Notes: a model not told the origin generated them from the sequence alone. Positions 12,501-23,644 are shown, numbered from the stretch's first letter. The stretch: 64,000 bases of DNA from Doris montereyensis (GCA_037039925.1 JAXRKP010001169.1:47501-111500); one strand, 5' to 3'. A program made the numbers and translations.

Positions 12501-15500
12501 AACCAAGTGGACACCAATGCCACTGTTGGTGACTTTATATACCTAGCTGATACCCATAAATTTTCTTAAGCACCCACTTTAAGAAGTTTTATAGGTAACT
12601 TTGTGTAGTTTGCCATGTTTCAGCTCTGTAAAATGTTATTGAATTAACACAAGCATTGAAAATACTGAGTTTTGTTTTACTTTCTGTACATCTTTTGATT
12701 TCTACATATGTTTGAAAGCTGTTGATTTGCTTTTAAACTGCTTTACCACCAATAGTTATGTTTACAGCTAATTGAATAATACTGCCATTTTTTTAAGCCA
12801 GGCTTTGGTTTTATCTATATAATACATTCTTTTTATGTCATTTTTACAGTAAAAAATGTGACAAATTTGTTTTAACATTGTACATAGATTATGTTGTTCG
12901 AAGGTTTCTTTTTAAGCAGTTTATTAAAGTAAATAAATCTAACCCAAATTCCTTTGTAGTCTTTCAACTGCCAAATGTTTTTTATGTTGAAAATTCTGAT
13001 ATTTTACATTGAAATTTCATTCAAATAGAAAAATGCATTGAGGAAGGTGGTTTTGAATATGTCTGAATACAGCTGGTTAGTTTCATTTGTTATATTTAGA
13101 CACACTTAGAAATGAAGGCTGTGGTCAATATTTTGAGACATTTTGTAGATTGTATTGTGTGTATAAATGTTCACAGCCTATACCGGATATATACATTTCT
13201 TTCGTTTATTGTCTCTTTTAGGAAATTTTCAATTTGCATTGTATTTGTATGAGCACAAGACTTGTTTAGCACACTGTCTACTGTCTTGACTCAGTTATAG
13301 AGGACAAGCATGGTCCATCAAGATGGTGGGTGGGAACAAATTCTAATGCTTTTTAAAATGGACAAACGATTTGTTATAATGTTACTCTGGCTGATGATGG
13401 CCATAGCAGATAGGATTCTTCCTTGTGATATGGGATTTAGATTGTTGTTTTATGATCTATACCTCTTCCAAAATTTGTTGTGTAATTTTTAGATTGAGTA
13501 ATGCAGGCTTTTTTTATTTTAATAACTGAAAATGGAGGATATTCGTTAACCTGAGCTAGATTGATGGCCATAGCAGATAGGATTCTTCCTTGTGATATGG
13601 GATTTAGATTGTTGTTTTATGATCTATACCTCTCCGTTTAATTGACCTGAACGGCAAAATTGGTTACTGGTTATGTTGAGATCAAGTGTAATTTTTAGAT
13701 TGAGTCAATTCTTGATACTGAGGTTATGCAGGCTTTTTTTATTTTAATAACTGAAAATGGAGGATATTCGTTTATTGTGCTCAAATTTAAAGAAAGTGAG
13801 CTAGATATTCATAATATATAGTTAATTTGAAGAATATTTTACTTTGATAAAATCACAAAAGATTTATTTAGGATGTTCTTTATCTGCAAAATTTCAGGGT
13901 GGTGCTATTACACTCATGTCAGTTATTGATCGTCCTGCTTACTTCAAAGGAGTTGTGCTAATAGCACCTCTTGTCATTCCAACACAGGATTCTGTCGGCC
14001 CCGTTAAGGTAAGTTTTTAACTGACTTGTTGCATCATATGACATGGCCCTGATTTGCCTTGAGTGCCGTACGCAAAAGAATTATTTCTTTCTTCTTATTC
14101 TTCCATCCTTGTAACTGTCTTATTTTTAAATCATGTTGCTTTTATAAATTGATCAAATTACTCAAAAGACAATTTTTTTTGTGTAATTGTCTTTAAGCAG
14201 TCATTTGATTTTGATAATAAAATGTTTGAAATCATCTGTCAATCAAAACGACCAAAATTTTCACCATCTAGACATTGCGGCATTAGCTTGGAATCTAAGT
14301 TTCTTGTTTAACTCCGAAATTGAGGGTTTAACATTTTTATTTTGTATGGATTGGGTTTTCTCAAACCTTTTGATGACAAGACAAAATAGATCATTGGATT
14401 AGTTGAAAAGATTCCATTATAGTCAATTTTTCTTTTATATCATTTTTATGTTCTGGTTAATTATGTATACAAAGAATAAACTGTAACCTTGCCAATACTT
14501 CTATAACATAATATGTTCCCTATTTTCATACCAAAGAATTTAAACATTTTTATTTTATCACCAAAGGTATACAATGTACTAATATGCGAGCGTGGAAGAG
14601 CAAAAACCAAATAATATGTTGTTGAGTTTCCTTAAGACTGAGCAAAAGACCGATAATGTAATCAAATGTTTACTAATGAAGGAAATACACTTTTGTGTGT
14701 CAACAGATATTCTTTTGAAAAATCGCTGCTCGTATTTGTCCGCAGTTACCTGTGTTGACGTTTAAAACAGCTGATATTACCAGAGATGTTTCAGTGGTGA
14801 GTGAGAACATCCTACACAAACATCCCAACATCAGACACTTATAGTATTACGCTAAAGGTAGAAAAAGATCCTCATATGCTGATATACTTCAGACTTGCAT
14901 TAGTAATAGTAATTGTAAGAATTCATTTATAAAGCATGCATATCCATGCTTTAAGGCGCTGAGAATAAAGCTTATTAGGTAAAAACATAAAACAAAAATT
15001 TGCAACACTGTTGGAGAAAGGAAATAAGTATAAAGTAGTATAATTATATATTATGAACACAACAATTTGATGAAACAGAGAACATACTTGCAATGAAGAT
15101 ATTGGAACATGGTACAGAACATCTTGATATCTTAAAGATTAACTGACATTTTTATAAATTTTTGCGTTCATACTCTGATGGTTGAGTCTGTTATTCTGAT
15201 ACAAGACCGTCCTTCTGAGTTTTTGTGTGCTTTAATGCCAGCCATATCTTTCCTCATCTTCTGAAAGACTAGAAAATATTTTGACATGTACGGGGAGAAA
15301 ACACATTTCAAATGATGAGACAGCCGTTGATGCGCACATGTCTAAAACTAATATGTATAAATAATACTGATGATATCTCTCCACAAGCAAAACTAAGCTT
15401 CGAACCTGCAACCTGACAATTTTGAGGCTATTGATCGGCCATTAAACTGCAAGTGAGGGGTTCCATCACAAAACATGATATATCCAAATTACTCAGGATG

Positions 15501-18500
15501 AGAAAAAAATGAAAAGATGTTCATTAATTACCGCCTTTATAATCGTTATCTTAATATGACACTAACAGATAGAATATTTAAAAGTGACGACTTAAATCAG
15601 ACTATGTACTTTTCTCAGAATCAAGGCTGTAATTTCACGTTTTTTCACATCAGTGTTCTTCACAAAACATAATAGATCCATGAAAAATAATAAAAGAAAA
15701 CATAAAACAACTACCATCAAATCAATCATCAAACACGTTCATGTTGTTTTGGATGATAAAAAATGCAAAAAAACCTAACTAAAACAAAGATTCAAAGTGT
15801 TAAAAACAGTGAATGATAATACCCACCATTGAAGAAAAAGTCACACGTCTGGGCTGTGAGTGTGGCCAGATATTTGTCATCTGACGAGCTCTGGTTGGCT
15901 GAGAATGCACGTATTGTGACGAAATGTCGAATAGTCATTTTGAAATAAACGGGATCTATATATCGTTTTGTGAAAAGAGGAAACTGTTTATCGGTAGACA
16001 TTTCAAAATGAAATAGTACTTATTTTATTTTCAATCTTTGTCTTTGTCATGTTTTGTGATGGAACCCTTCAATTATGGATTCAACACTACAACGACAAGA
16101 TTTGAACCCATTAAGAATTTTTTAAAAAGCCAATCGAACTCACTAAAGATTATACAAAACGAGACAGTGTTAGTGAATAGAATTGAATTGAATCCCATTT
16201 TGAGCATCTATTGTATTACTGTTTCAGTGTAAAAAGTATGACGACGACCCCTTGAACTATCATGGCGGCTTAAAGGCTAGGTGAGTTCACTGGAAGCCCG
16301 GGTTGTGCTTGTAGGTTCTTCATTTGCTTTGCTACATTTTTCTTTTTTTGTGTGTGAAGGGTTATATTGTTTTTGTCTTGTTTTTTCTCGTTATTTAGAA
16401 CTATATTACTGATTATCCAAAGGAAAGCGGATGACCTTTTACCTTAGAAAGATTCAAATTCATGTTTAAATGACCGACCCGCGCAAGGATTTGAATTCAA
16501 GATTGTGACTTGTGAGTCGAAGTCGAAACTGTAGTATTGTAGGAGTGTCCATCTTTTTATTTGATTTTGACTTTACCCACAGCCACTACTAAGGTGATCT
16601 CAGAGTTTTTGATATGACTTCTTTTTTATCGTCTGTCTCTGATGGGACTAGGTGTCAATCCACCTATCTGGACTAGACAAAAAAATGTAATAGATCATGC
16701 AACAAACACTTTGCTATGCTTCTTGGATTTCAATTTAATAACTATTTTAGTTTTTAGAATGAAGTAAATGGAAAGAAATAATCAGTTGTAAACAAAATTG
16801 ACTTACACAGTTAGATTTGAACTTTTTGAAAGATTTTTAAACAACTAACTCCACTATTTGACGTGCAGAGACAGGAAAAAAAAGGGAAATCTGCATTTAG
16901 ATTATGTGTGTAATTGGAAACTTTCTTCTATTGGATCAAGGCCTCCAATATTTATAAAAGCACGAAAAAGGGTGCATTTTATCATTTGAGGGACAAATGT
17001 CATGTTATATGTATCATGGTCTTGCGCGTTTAGACAGTTTCACAGATGATATGGTACTTAAATTATGGTGTATATTATATATATGAGGGGGTGAGATGCA
17101 AAAACTGCTTTATCCAAAAAAGATGACTTGAGAAAATCAAGTTTGTCTTCCCTTAGGTCTAAATAAAGCCCGATCAATTTGATGTTTATAGCCAAATTAT
17201 TAAAGGATGTAGTCAGTTTTGAACAAAAATGATTTCATCATCAGAAGGCTCTTCATTCAAAGTCCGAGATGGTGAAAAAGCTCACGATATGTAAAAATGG
17301 CGCATAGCAGGTTTTGCATCTCGCCCTTTTCATATATATATATAACATAGACATCCCTGAATAAAAAATAAAAATTTCATAGACACATGATCTTTGTGTA
17401 ACATTAAAACTCTTGATTCTTAACTTAGCAGAAATGCAACCACAGTCAAGTGCAATGTAACATCTGGGATAGATTTTTTGCTCCTCAAATGTAGGGGGGG
17501 GGGGGACTCCATAGTCCAGAGGCAAGCTGTTGGCCTCTCAACCAAAAGGTAGTGGGTTTGAGCCCCACCAACGGTTGAAAAAATTTTCTCTAGTTTTTAA
17601 AAAGCAAAACTAACCCCTGGTCCAGGTAAGTGGATCCACACCTAGTCCCATCAGAGACAGGGGAAAAAGGAGGTCCCGTTTACAGATAACAACACTTTGT
17701 GTACGTTAAAGATCCCTTGGCAGTCCGGGCAAAATAAAAGACCTACCAAAAACCCAGAGATCACCGTAGTTGTGGATGTGGTTGAATCAAGTTTTTAAAA
17801 AAACAAACTGAAATGCGATTTGATCACAATGTAAAATTTGTTGTGTGGTAATTTGTGTTCTTAGCCTGTGTTTTTTTCTTCTTCTAACTTCTTAAGAGTA
17901 GTAAGAATAAATTTAATTCCCAACAAGTGAATTCTGGACTGAAAATATTTACAATAAGAATATATGAAAGTAAATGAAAAAAGGTAGTAGCATTGAATGA
18001 ATTCATAACTACAAAAAAAGCTGAGAACATCATCAAACAAATTACTTGTGAAAGAGCATATATAAAAATTGTTTTATGTCTTTCAGGCCTCTTCCAATAT
18101 TTGCCAGAATATTTGAAACAACCATCCTCATAAGATGTATTTTAAAATATGAATGGAAAAAAAAAACAAGACAAACAACAATTTGCTATCTTTCATAATA
18201 CTGAGCACTTTTTCTTTCAGGACTGGTTTAGCTTTGCTGAATGCAACTCAGGAAATAGAGTCAAGCTGATACCATCGATGTTCCTTTTTGTTGTTCATGG
18301 TGGCATTGATGTATTTGTCTATCCACAAGGTTCCAAACTGTTGTATGAAAGAGCTGCCAGTAAAGATAAAACTTTAAAGGTATAGTTGAGTACATCAGCT
18401 TGTCATTTTCATTTTGTTAACAGTTTACACACAAAGCATTCCCCGTCCTTTCCTCCAGTTTATTTTTTCTCTTTTGTGTCTTCCTCTTTCTATTGCTCTG

Positions 18501-19549
18501 TCTTTCTTGTCTCTATCTGTGTGTCTCTGTATCTCTATCTCTGTATCTCTGTCTCTGCACCCCAGTCTCTGTATCTCTGTCTCTATATATCTGTTTCTGT
18601 ATATCTGCCTTTGCATCTCTATTTCTGTATCTTTGTCTCTGCATCTTTGTCTCGTATCTGTCTCTATATCTCTGTCTCTGCATTTCTGTTTCTGCATCAT
18701 TCTCTGCATCTCTGTATGGCTGTCTCCGTATCTCCGTGTCTGTATCTTGTCTCCTCATTTCAGTCTCTGTATCTCTGCATCTCTGTCTCTGCGTCTCTAT
18801 CTGTGTTTCTGTATCTGTGTCTTTGTATCTTGTTTATACATCTCTGTCTCTGTATCTGTCTCTATGTCTCTGTATGTCTGTCTCTGCATCTCTGTCTCTG
18901 AATCTCTATGAATCTCTATCCCTGCATCTCTGTTTCTGCATCTCTGTCTCTGAATTGCTATCTCTATCTCTGCATCTCTGTCTCTGCACCTCTATCTCTG
19001 CATCTCTGTCTTTGCATCTGTGTCTTACTCTTTGCATTTCTGTTTCTGCCACTCTGTCTCTGCCTTTTTCTATCTTTGCCTAGCTCTGTCTCCTAGGAGT
19101 GGTGGACTTTCAGCGTTTCCTGAAAATGGAATAACTAGGGTTTTTGAGATCACTTTTGCTATGATGTTCTTTATTTCATGGTTGATGGCAATTTTCATTG
19201 TAACGATATTGATGCCCCTTGAATACTCTTGTTAAAATGTCCCCCACCCCCTCTGATTGTATTGCTACAAAAAGCAATAATTATACCACACATTGTCATT
19301 AACTAGAACTAAATTGTTTCTGGCTTAAAGATTACCAATAAAATATCTATTGCTAGACTATATGTTTTTCCTTGTGTATGATATGTGTTTGCTTTCTCAT
19401 GTAGTTACAATTGTCACTGGCAAACCAATTTCTTTACTTTGTCGTTTCAGATGTTTGATGACTGTTTTCACCAGATTCATAATGAACTTGAGCCAAACAA
19501 ATCTGAAGTTTTGGAAGATGTTCGCACCTGGTTATCCACTCGAATCTGA
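8489..19549 (+). CDS. MGLL: monoglyceride lipase-like alpha/beta hydrolase (8 exons)
   Basis: Predicted to hydrolyse monoacylglycerols to glycerol and fatty acid in the cytosol or at membranes, as MGLL does. Exons join to about 285 residues, close to the usual 300. Seen in order: HGISEH near residue 41 (family HGxxEH); DHQGHGRSDG around 68-77; nucleophile elbow GHSMGG with Ser114; the DDDPLNYHGGLKAR segment; Asp230 in HGGIDVF; and His260 in CFHQIHNE. The triad spacing (116 and 30 residues) nearly equals human Ser122/Asp239/His269. Every intron is GT-AG, with end phases 2,1,0,0,0,2,0. Two defects are present. Exon 5 has an in-frame TGA at 14716-14718. Exon 7 is one base short near 18263, where adding one A to CAAG restores the frame. 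I think these are consensus errors, given similar lesions in the neighbouring genes, but a recent pseudogene is possible. Identification as the MGLL family is strong; orthology is inferred. Confidence 0.88.
9463..9495. repeat. (TA)n in MGLL intron 1
   Basis: A simple TA run with TTTATA variants on its right side up to about 9515. Confidence 0.9.
9831..9937 (+). CDS. MGLL: MGLL-like exon 2
   Basis: Acceptor TTGTTGCAG, donor C|GTAAGT. It encodes RALLFIAHGISEHCFSYDEI and the following FYVFSHDH, carrying the HGxxEH oxyanion-region motif. Confidence 0.9.
11596..11732 (+). CDS. MGLL: MGLL-like exon 3 with nucleophile Ser
   Basis: Acceptor TTTATTTCAG, donor ATG|GTGAGT. It encodes GHGRSDGTR and ends FPDLPVFILGHSM. 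The catalytic Ser114 is completed as GHSMGG across the intron. Confidence 0.93.
12356..12530 (-). mobile_element. tRNA-derived SINE, family C (partial, reversed)
   Basis: Read on the minus strand it has the same head, middle and tail words as the copies at 31349, 32061, 35760 and 50489: a GTGG..GTGTCCACTTGG head, a CCTGGGTTC-like B box, a TCCTGTCCAGGAAGTGAT segment and a CACTATAGAAACC tail. Confidence 0.75.
13396..13547 (+). repeat. local duplication, copy 1
   Basis: Shares near-identical blocks with 13563-13772: the first 70 bases (GATGGCCATAGCAGATAGGA and onward) and a terminal block ending GGAGGATATTCGTT. It lacks about 58 bases present in copy 2. Confidence 0.9.
13563..13772 (+). repeat. 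local duplication, copy 2
   Basis: Longer partner of 13396-13547, starting 15 bp after copy 1 ends. It is in MGLL intron 3, about 125 bp before exon 4. Confidence 0.9.
13898..14008 (+). CDS. MGLL: MGLL-like exon 4
   Basis: Acceptor AATTTCAG, donor AAG|GTAAGT, phase 0 at both ends. It begins GGAITLMSVIDRPAYFKGVV and continues LIAPLVIP, the strand after the nucleophile elbow. Confidence 0.92.
14707..14796 (+). CDS. MGLL: MGLL-like exon 5, contains in-frame TGA
   Basis: Phase 0 at both ends; donor GTG|GTGAGT. After the fourth codon, a TGA, it reads KIAARICPQLPVLTFKTADI, which fits the lid-region sequence of the family. A second in-frame acceptor, CCGCAG at 14740-14745, would start the exon at 14746 and bypass the stop at the cost of 13 codons. 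The alternatives are a nonsense change, or paired homopolymer errors in the TTTT and AAAAA runs that flank the G. Confidence 0.7.
15455..16070. mobile_element. 616-bp inverted-repeat element in MGLL intron 5
   Basis: 24-bp ends (15455-15478 and 16047-16070) are inverted copies with one mismatch, around GGTTCCATCACAAAACATGA. The inside holds no open frame of note. The segment 15913-16012 resembles 61340-61440, which ends GATTTCAAAATGAAAT. The class is unknown. Confidence 0.65.
16228..16280 (+). CDS. MGLL: MGLL-like exon 6
   Basis: Acceptor ACTGTTTCAG, donor AG|GTGAGT. It encodes CKKYDDDPLNYHGGLKA, matching the conserved DPL...GLK block of MGLL proteins, and ends in phase 2. Confidence 0.9.
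16558..16685 (-). mobile_element. tRNA-derived SINE, family A (deleted, reversed)
   Basis: Reverse-strand words GGTGGATTGACACCTAGTCC, CATCAGAGACAGACGATAAA and a GATCACC...GTGGCTGTGGGTAAAG tail match the family A body. The head and an internal part are missing. Confidence 0.7.
16830..17070 (+). repeat. dispersed repeat, family D
   Basis: Similar over about 200 bp to 51785-52000. Shared words include TTTTTGAAAGAT, GGAAATCT, TTCTATTGG.TCAAGGCCTCC and GACAGTTTCAC. There is no coding content. Confidence 0.6.
17083..17333 (-). mobile_element. 251-bp MITE inserted in (TA)n, copy 1
   Basis: The ends pair over roughly 28 bp: left ATGAGGGGGTGAGATGCAAA, right the inverted form of ATGAAAAGGGCGAGATGCAA. 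The element sits between TATATA tracts. An opposite-orientation copy is at 33074-33305. TA flanks fit a Tc1/mariner-type non-autonomous element (family knowledge); the class is inferred. Confidence 0.75.
17503..17793 (+). mobile_element. tRNA-derived SINE, family A
   Basis: The head reads GGACTCCATAGTCCAGAGGC, with a tRNA-like B box GGGTTTGAGCCCC. The body has GGTCCAGGTAAGTGGATC, CACACCTAGTCCCATCAGAG and the tail GAGATCACCGTAGTTGTGGA. It is the best preserved copy in the window, preceded by a G run. Confidence 0.85.
18221..18379 (+). CDS. MGLL: MGLL-like exon 7 with catalytic Asp, one base short
   Basis: Acceptor TTTCTTTCAG, donor AAG|GTATAG. The incoming phase gives TGLALLNATQEIES and then a stop. 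The next frame gives LIPSMFLFVVHGGIDVFVYP and ends KDKTLK. The observed length of 159 nt does not fit the flanking phases, while 160 nt does. One more A in CAAG at 18262-18265 gives an unbroken ESKLIPSMF join. Confidence 0.88.
18470..19090 (+). repeat. imperfect CTCTGTATCTCTG-type pyrimidine-rich tandem repeat
   Basis: About 600 bp of variants of CTCTGTATCTCTGTCTCTGCAT with a 6/12/18-nt period, in MGLL intron 7 on the sense strand. The leucine/serine/cysteine-rich open frames in all three frames here are by-products of the repeat. Confidence 0.92.
19451..19549 (+). CDS. MGLL: MGLL-like exon 8 with catalytic His and stop
   Basis: Acceptor CGTTTCAG. It begins MFDDCFHQIHNELEPNKSEV and ends in TGA at 19547-19549. 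His260 aligns with the catalytic histidine of YHxxH in MGLL. Confidence 0.9.
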   Translation: MFDDCFHQIHNELEPNKSEVLEDVRTWLSTRI

Positions 19550-19550
19550 A

Positions 19551-19800
19551 AATAAATTTCTCGAATGTGTTCCCTCTTAGTCTTTGGTTTAGAAGCCAAA
19601 TTGCATGATTTAATTGTAGAAAATTATATTTTCTTTATTGTCTTTAATATTATTTAAAAATGATGGCTGTAACTAGAGTGTAACACTCTAGTTACAGCCA
19701 AACAAAGCATTTTTTAAATAATACTATTTTACAACAATTATCAGTAGCTCCTTTTATTTATATAATTTGTTTCCTTCAAACAGATCAATAATAAAATAAA
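19551..19800 (+). promoter_or_regulatory. presumed 3' UTR with poly(A) signals
   Basis: AATAAA occurs 2 nt after the stop (19551-19556) and again at about 19789-19797 in a double form. The second is the likelier signal because it leaves a UTR of ordinary length. A strong hairpin (19648-19722) lies between them. Confidence 0.4.
19648..19722. repeat. long hairpin in presumed MGLL 3' UTR
   Basis: TGGCTGTAACTAGAGTG (19664-19680) pairs perfectly with 19684-19700 across a TAA loop. Outer arms ATTATTTAAAAATG and its inverse around 19710-19722 extend the pairing with a bulge. Confidence 0.85.
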
Positions 19801-19821
19801 AGTATGTTGATGTGTATATTC

Positions 19822-21235
19822 ATAGCTGCCAACCAGTAAGTTTAAAAACAAATTAGGCGGCGGGGAGGGGGGGGGGGGCTGAAGTAATTTTTTTGCTTTT
19901 GAGTTAAGGTCTTTGCTTTTAGCATGTACATGAGTAACTGTCAAAATACAATCATCCTATATTTTTGAAAAGCTTGTAGCGTCCTTGGTTGCCATAGAAA
20001 TGGACACCATTTTGGATTTTGACTCAATTTTCAAAATATATCTCCTCCCTTAGTTATGAATAAAATCACTCAAAACCTATGCAGATTCCCATTTCCTTTT
20101 CAATGTCTAAAGAGTGACATTGGTTTTTTTCAAAATTTTGTATAGGTTTTTTTTTAATGAATTTTTAAAAATACTTTATATCATGAATGTACAAAAACGG
20201 CATTAATAGTTTACAATATATAAAAAAAAACAACGTCATTCTATTAACGTTGACAAGAGGAACATGTGTGTCAATATAATACAAATCGTTTGGTAAATGG
20301 TGGAGGAGATAGAATTTTAATGTGGAAAAACGACATTTTGAGAAAAATACAAGTAAAAAAGCAAAAGAAAATAACACAAAACAAATGCTTCATACAGGTT
20401 TCCCTTGTTGTAGCAGCCCCCTTACTCTTTCGACAGTCTCTGTCATTGTTATTTATGTAAATAGGATTATAAATCTAGGTTTAGATGTGCACTGTTGTGA
20501 AAACAGACAATCGAAATAACCATTTGTTTTTTTCCTCTATATCCTATGCTTGGGCGCGTGTTTACATACACACTGACGCACAAAGCCTCTTATATCACAC
20601 AGCGATGGGAGACCCATCGATCGGTGACGGCAAAACTAGGTCAAAGTCGGTGTTGCCACATTTGGCGATTAACCGCCAATATACGGGTTTTTACTGCCAT
20701 TTTCTCAGTCGGTGTTAAGGAAATTTACGTCAAAGTTTTGATTGTTTTCACCTACCCTTGCCTACAAAATATTTTGTAAAAAAAAAATTATACGTCATAT
20801 GGACATTTTTCTGCCATTAACTTGTAGATAAATGGTCGTTCTACCCGAATATGCAAAGAACAGGAAATCAACCCTTTGGTCCAAAACTCGTCAGTCCAAG
20901 TATGTTTGTTTTAAATTTGAGTCCGTAAGTCCGTATTTATCTTCAAAAGTATGTACATGAGGTTAGCTGTGTTTTTGTTTTAAGAAACCTAAGTTAACGA
21001 CAGAGCCTTAGAGAAATCGGGATGAATGTCCGGTGATGCCATTTCGAGTTTGCAAAAAGTACCGTTGGACTTCATCAGAAAGGCCAACGATATGCAGATT
21101 TTTCATTATTTGCTTTAAAGGGGTTAATTCAAGTTGAATTATTAATGTCTGCTGGCATATTGCGGGCAGTCATATAAGTAAAAATTAGTTCATGCGGTCA
21201 GGGTTTGTCTTTCAATTTGAAAGGTTGGCAGCTAT
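19822..21235. mobile_element. 1.4-kb element with AGCTGCCAAC terminal inverted repeats
   Basis: Starts ATAGCTGCCAACC and ends GGTTGGCAGCTAT. The same end motif bounds the 371-bp element at 23855-24225. The inside holds a long G run (about 19866-19878) and no recognisable transposase. It may instead be two separate insertions that happen to lie in opposite orientation. Confidence 0.5.
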
Positions 21236-22515
21236 ATATATTTTTTTTTTTTGAACTTGCGTTTTTTTCTTGCCAAAGCGTTCTTTAAATGTACTCATAT
21301 TTTATATAACATTTAGTATAAAAGGCGACTATTAAGTTTTGTGTCCCTTTTTTAGCCAAAAAAAACTCCTACATTATTTATATTTATACAAAGGTCATTG
21401 AAGGTTGGCGTCACTTTGGTGCTTCTTCTGTAAACCTATACAGTCATGATTTTTGTGATGAAACTCAATCCTGCCATAGTTCTCAGAGCATCATTACCAC
21501 AGAAAGGAAAATAACATGGAGTATATCTGTAGTAGTAGTAGGGATGCAAACAAGAGAAAATTAATATGTCAGGCTTAAAGTGATATGTCACAAGCTTTCT
21601 TCATTAAAATTTGACCCTGAAGATACAGAATGGTTCGATCTTCATAAATATTGCAAGTTTTGACTGATTAAAATGGCAAAGTATAGTCTATAAGTAGATA
21701 TACGCAAAAAGTTGTTTCAGTCTACATTTGATTTTCGGAAAATTCACAATATGTTTACATAAGTTTATTTAATGATTTGAATATACTTTACATATAAAGA
21801 GGGGGGTATCAGGAAATAGAAATAAAATGGGAAAGACTGTCCCCTCTTTGCCAGCAAGGAGATAAATGGCACATATTGACCCCTGTTGGTGATAGTAATA
21901 AGTGATTTGCTTTTGACGTGCCATTTGACCAATCAAGATCTTTGTTAAGATTTAGTGGTTTTCTCTTTTTGATACACCAAAAATATGTACCTTGAATTAT
22001 AATAATAATAGTTGGAAAAATAATGATAATAATGATAATAATAATAATAATAATAACATTAATCATCATAATTATAATGATAGCATTAAAAAGGATAAGG
22101 ATAACAATGTAATGAAGAAAAGAACATGAAAAAATGGAGGCCTTATATGATATATATATACACATTATTCCAAAATATCTGAGGTGTTCTTCAACCAAAA
22201 TTTATTGTTTTGATTGTATGGATTTAGCTCATAATGTTACTTCTTTTTCATTACCATTACATAACAAGTAATAAAATGAATCTGTCTAAGCACCTAAGTA
22301 CACAATATTCTTGTCAGCGCACATAGACTGAGTGTATTGTCAATGTGATCACTTAATTGCGGTTTTAGTTTTCTCCTTTTTGATTTAATAACAAGACTTT
22401 TAAGTTTGTGGTCAAATAGATTCATTGAAAAACACTTTAAAATTTGATAATGGCATTTTATTGTCATTCTTTTTTATGTATATTAAATATAAAACCTTTG
22501 TGGAAAGATAAAATA
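21236..22515. other. gene-free, AT-rich
   Basis: No exon or shared repeat was seen apart from the triplet run at 21990-22065. Confidence 0.5.
21990..22065. repeat. (AAT)n-like microsatellite
   Basis: ATAATA/ATGATA triplet run, imperfect. Confidence 0.85.
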
Positions 22516-22516
22516 T

Positions 22517-22995
22517 ATGGGTGGTTGATGGGCGCTACTGGTAGGTACTACTTCTTTCCTTTCACTCTTTCAGATGTATTTCTTTCATCTAAATTACCAT
22601 GAGATCACTGCATATGGTGGATGGGTTAACATTCAATCAATCAAAAAGGCATATCATTGTATTAGTATGAGTGTTCACTGGCAAGAAATAAATAGTTAGC
22701 AGGTGCTACTGGTACGTCCTACTTCTTTCCAGTCACCTTTTTCCCTTTCATGTCTTCTATTTATAGTGGACAAGATAAATTCCAATGAAACAAACAATCA
22801 ACAAGAGAATGCTTTACATCCACGCTTTATTTTATAAAACTGATATATGTGATTTTATTTACCGCTAGTGGGCGGTTGGCGGGTGATACTTCATTCATTT
22901 TACACTTTCAGTTATTTATCATCTTGCTATTTTCTATTAATTCATCCTGAAATCACTGCACGTGGTGGATCAGGTAAATTTCAATGAAACTGAAA
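22517..22995 (+). mobile_element. three SINE family B bodies in tandem
   Basis: Three consecutive pieces start near 22517, 22695 and 22868. Each has a GGGCGCTACTGGTAGG-like opening, a CTACTTCTTTCCTTTCACTC-like part and a GATCACTGCATATGGTGGAT-like end. The tRNA-like head seen in the full copy at 32611 is missing from all three. Confidence 0.8.
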
Positions 22996-23643
22996 CATTT
23001 ACCGCTAAGTGTAAACTGTATATTTGGATTTATTGGAAAGAGGGCAGGATTTGAAACCAATGTTTTATATATTGCTCTCGTGGTACCATGTGGTGAAGGA
23101 GGAAAATTGCTCACGCTGCTGACATAAGTAACAAAAAGTAGTTATTTACCTTTGGGTTTTTTTTTACTGTTCTTCATGCTGCTAAAAAAACTTTAATCTT
23201 AAATAAAACTATAAACATTGTACATGTATTGCATTAGAGCTGAAGGAAATAATTTTGTATTTGGTTCAAAGGTTTTGGTTTTGTGTTCTTTCTCAGTTCT
23301 TTTTATTTTCTCTTTTTGTGTAATTTGTACATTTATCCTCTCAGGTAAAACAAACATTGATATTTTCAGTTCCTTGTAAAATCCAGTTTATTGTAAATCC
23401 ATTGACATATAACTTTCCATACATCCTACAAGAAAAAGCAGTTGAATTTAAACAAAAAAGAAAAAGAAAAGCAATTGCCACCTCACACCTGAACAGTGTC
23501 CGTCAGCACCCTACGTCAAAACATGAATTTTGGGCTACGGGCTCAAAGAGCTAATTTAATGTCATGTGTGCTGATGGTAAAGCTCATGAAATTGAGTTAC
23601 TCAGTGTGGAAAAGAAGAAACTGAACTTGTTTATTTGGCATTT

Positions 23644-23644
<1 letters not shown>

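Noticed and set aside
18386..19096. Overlapping Leu/Ser/Cys-rich frames, up to 196 codons
   Set aside because: Produced by the CTCTGTATCTCTG tandem repeat inside lipase intron 7. All three frames are open, and real exons 7 and 8 flank the region.
8489..19549. Calling the lipase a pseudogene
   Set aside because: One frame loss and one stop are present, but all splice sites, the catalytic triad and family spacing are intact, and the neighbouring genes have the same kind of run-length lesion. It stays an open alternative.
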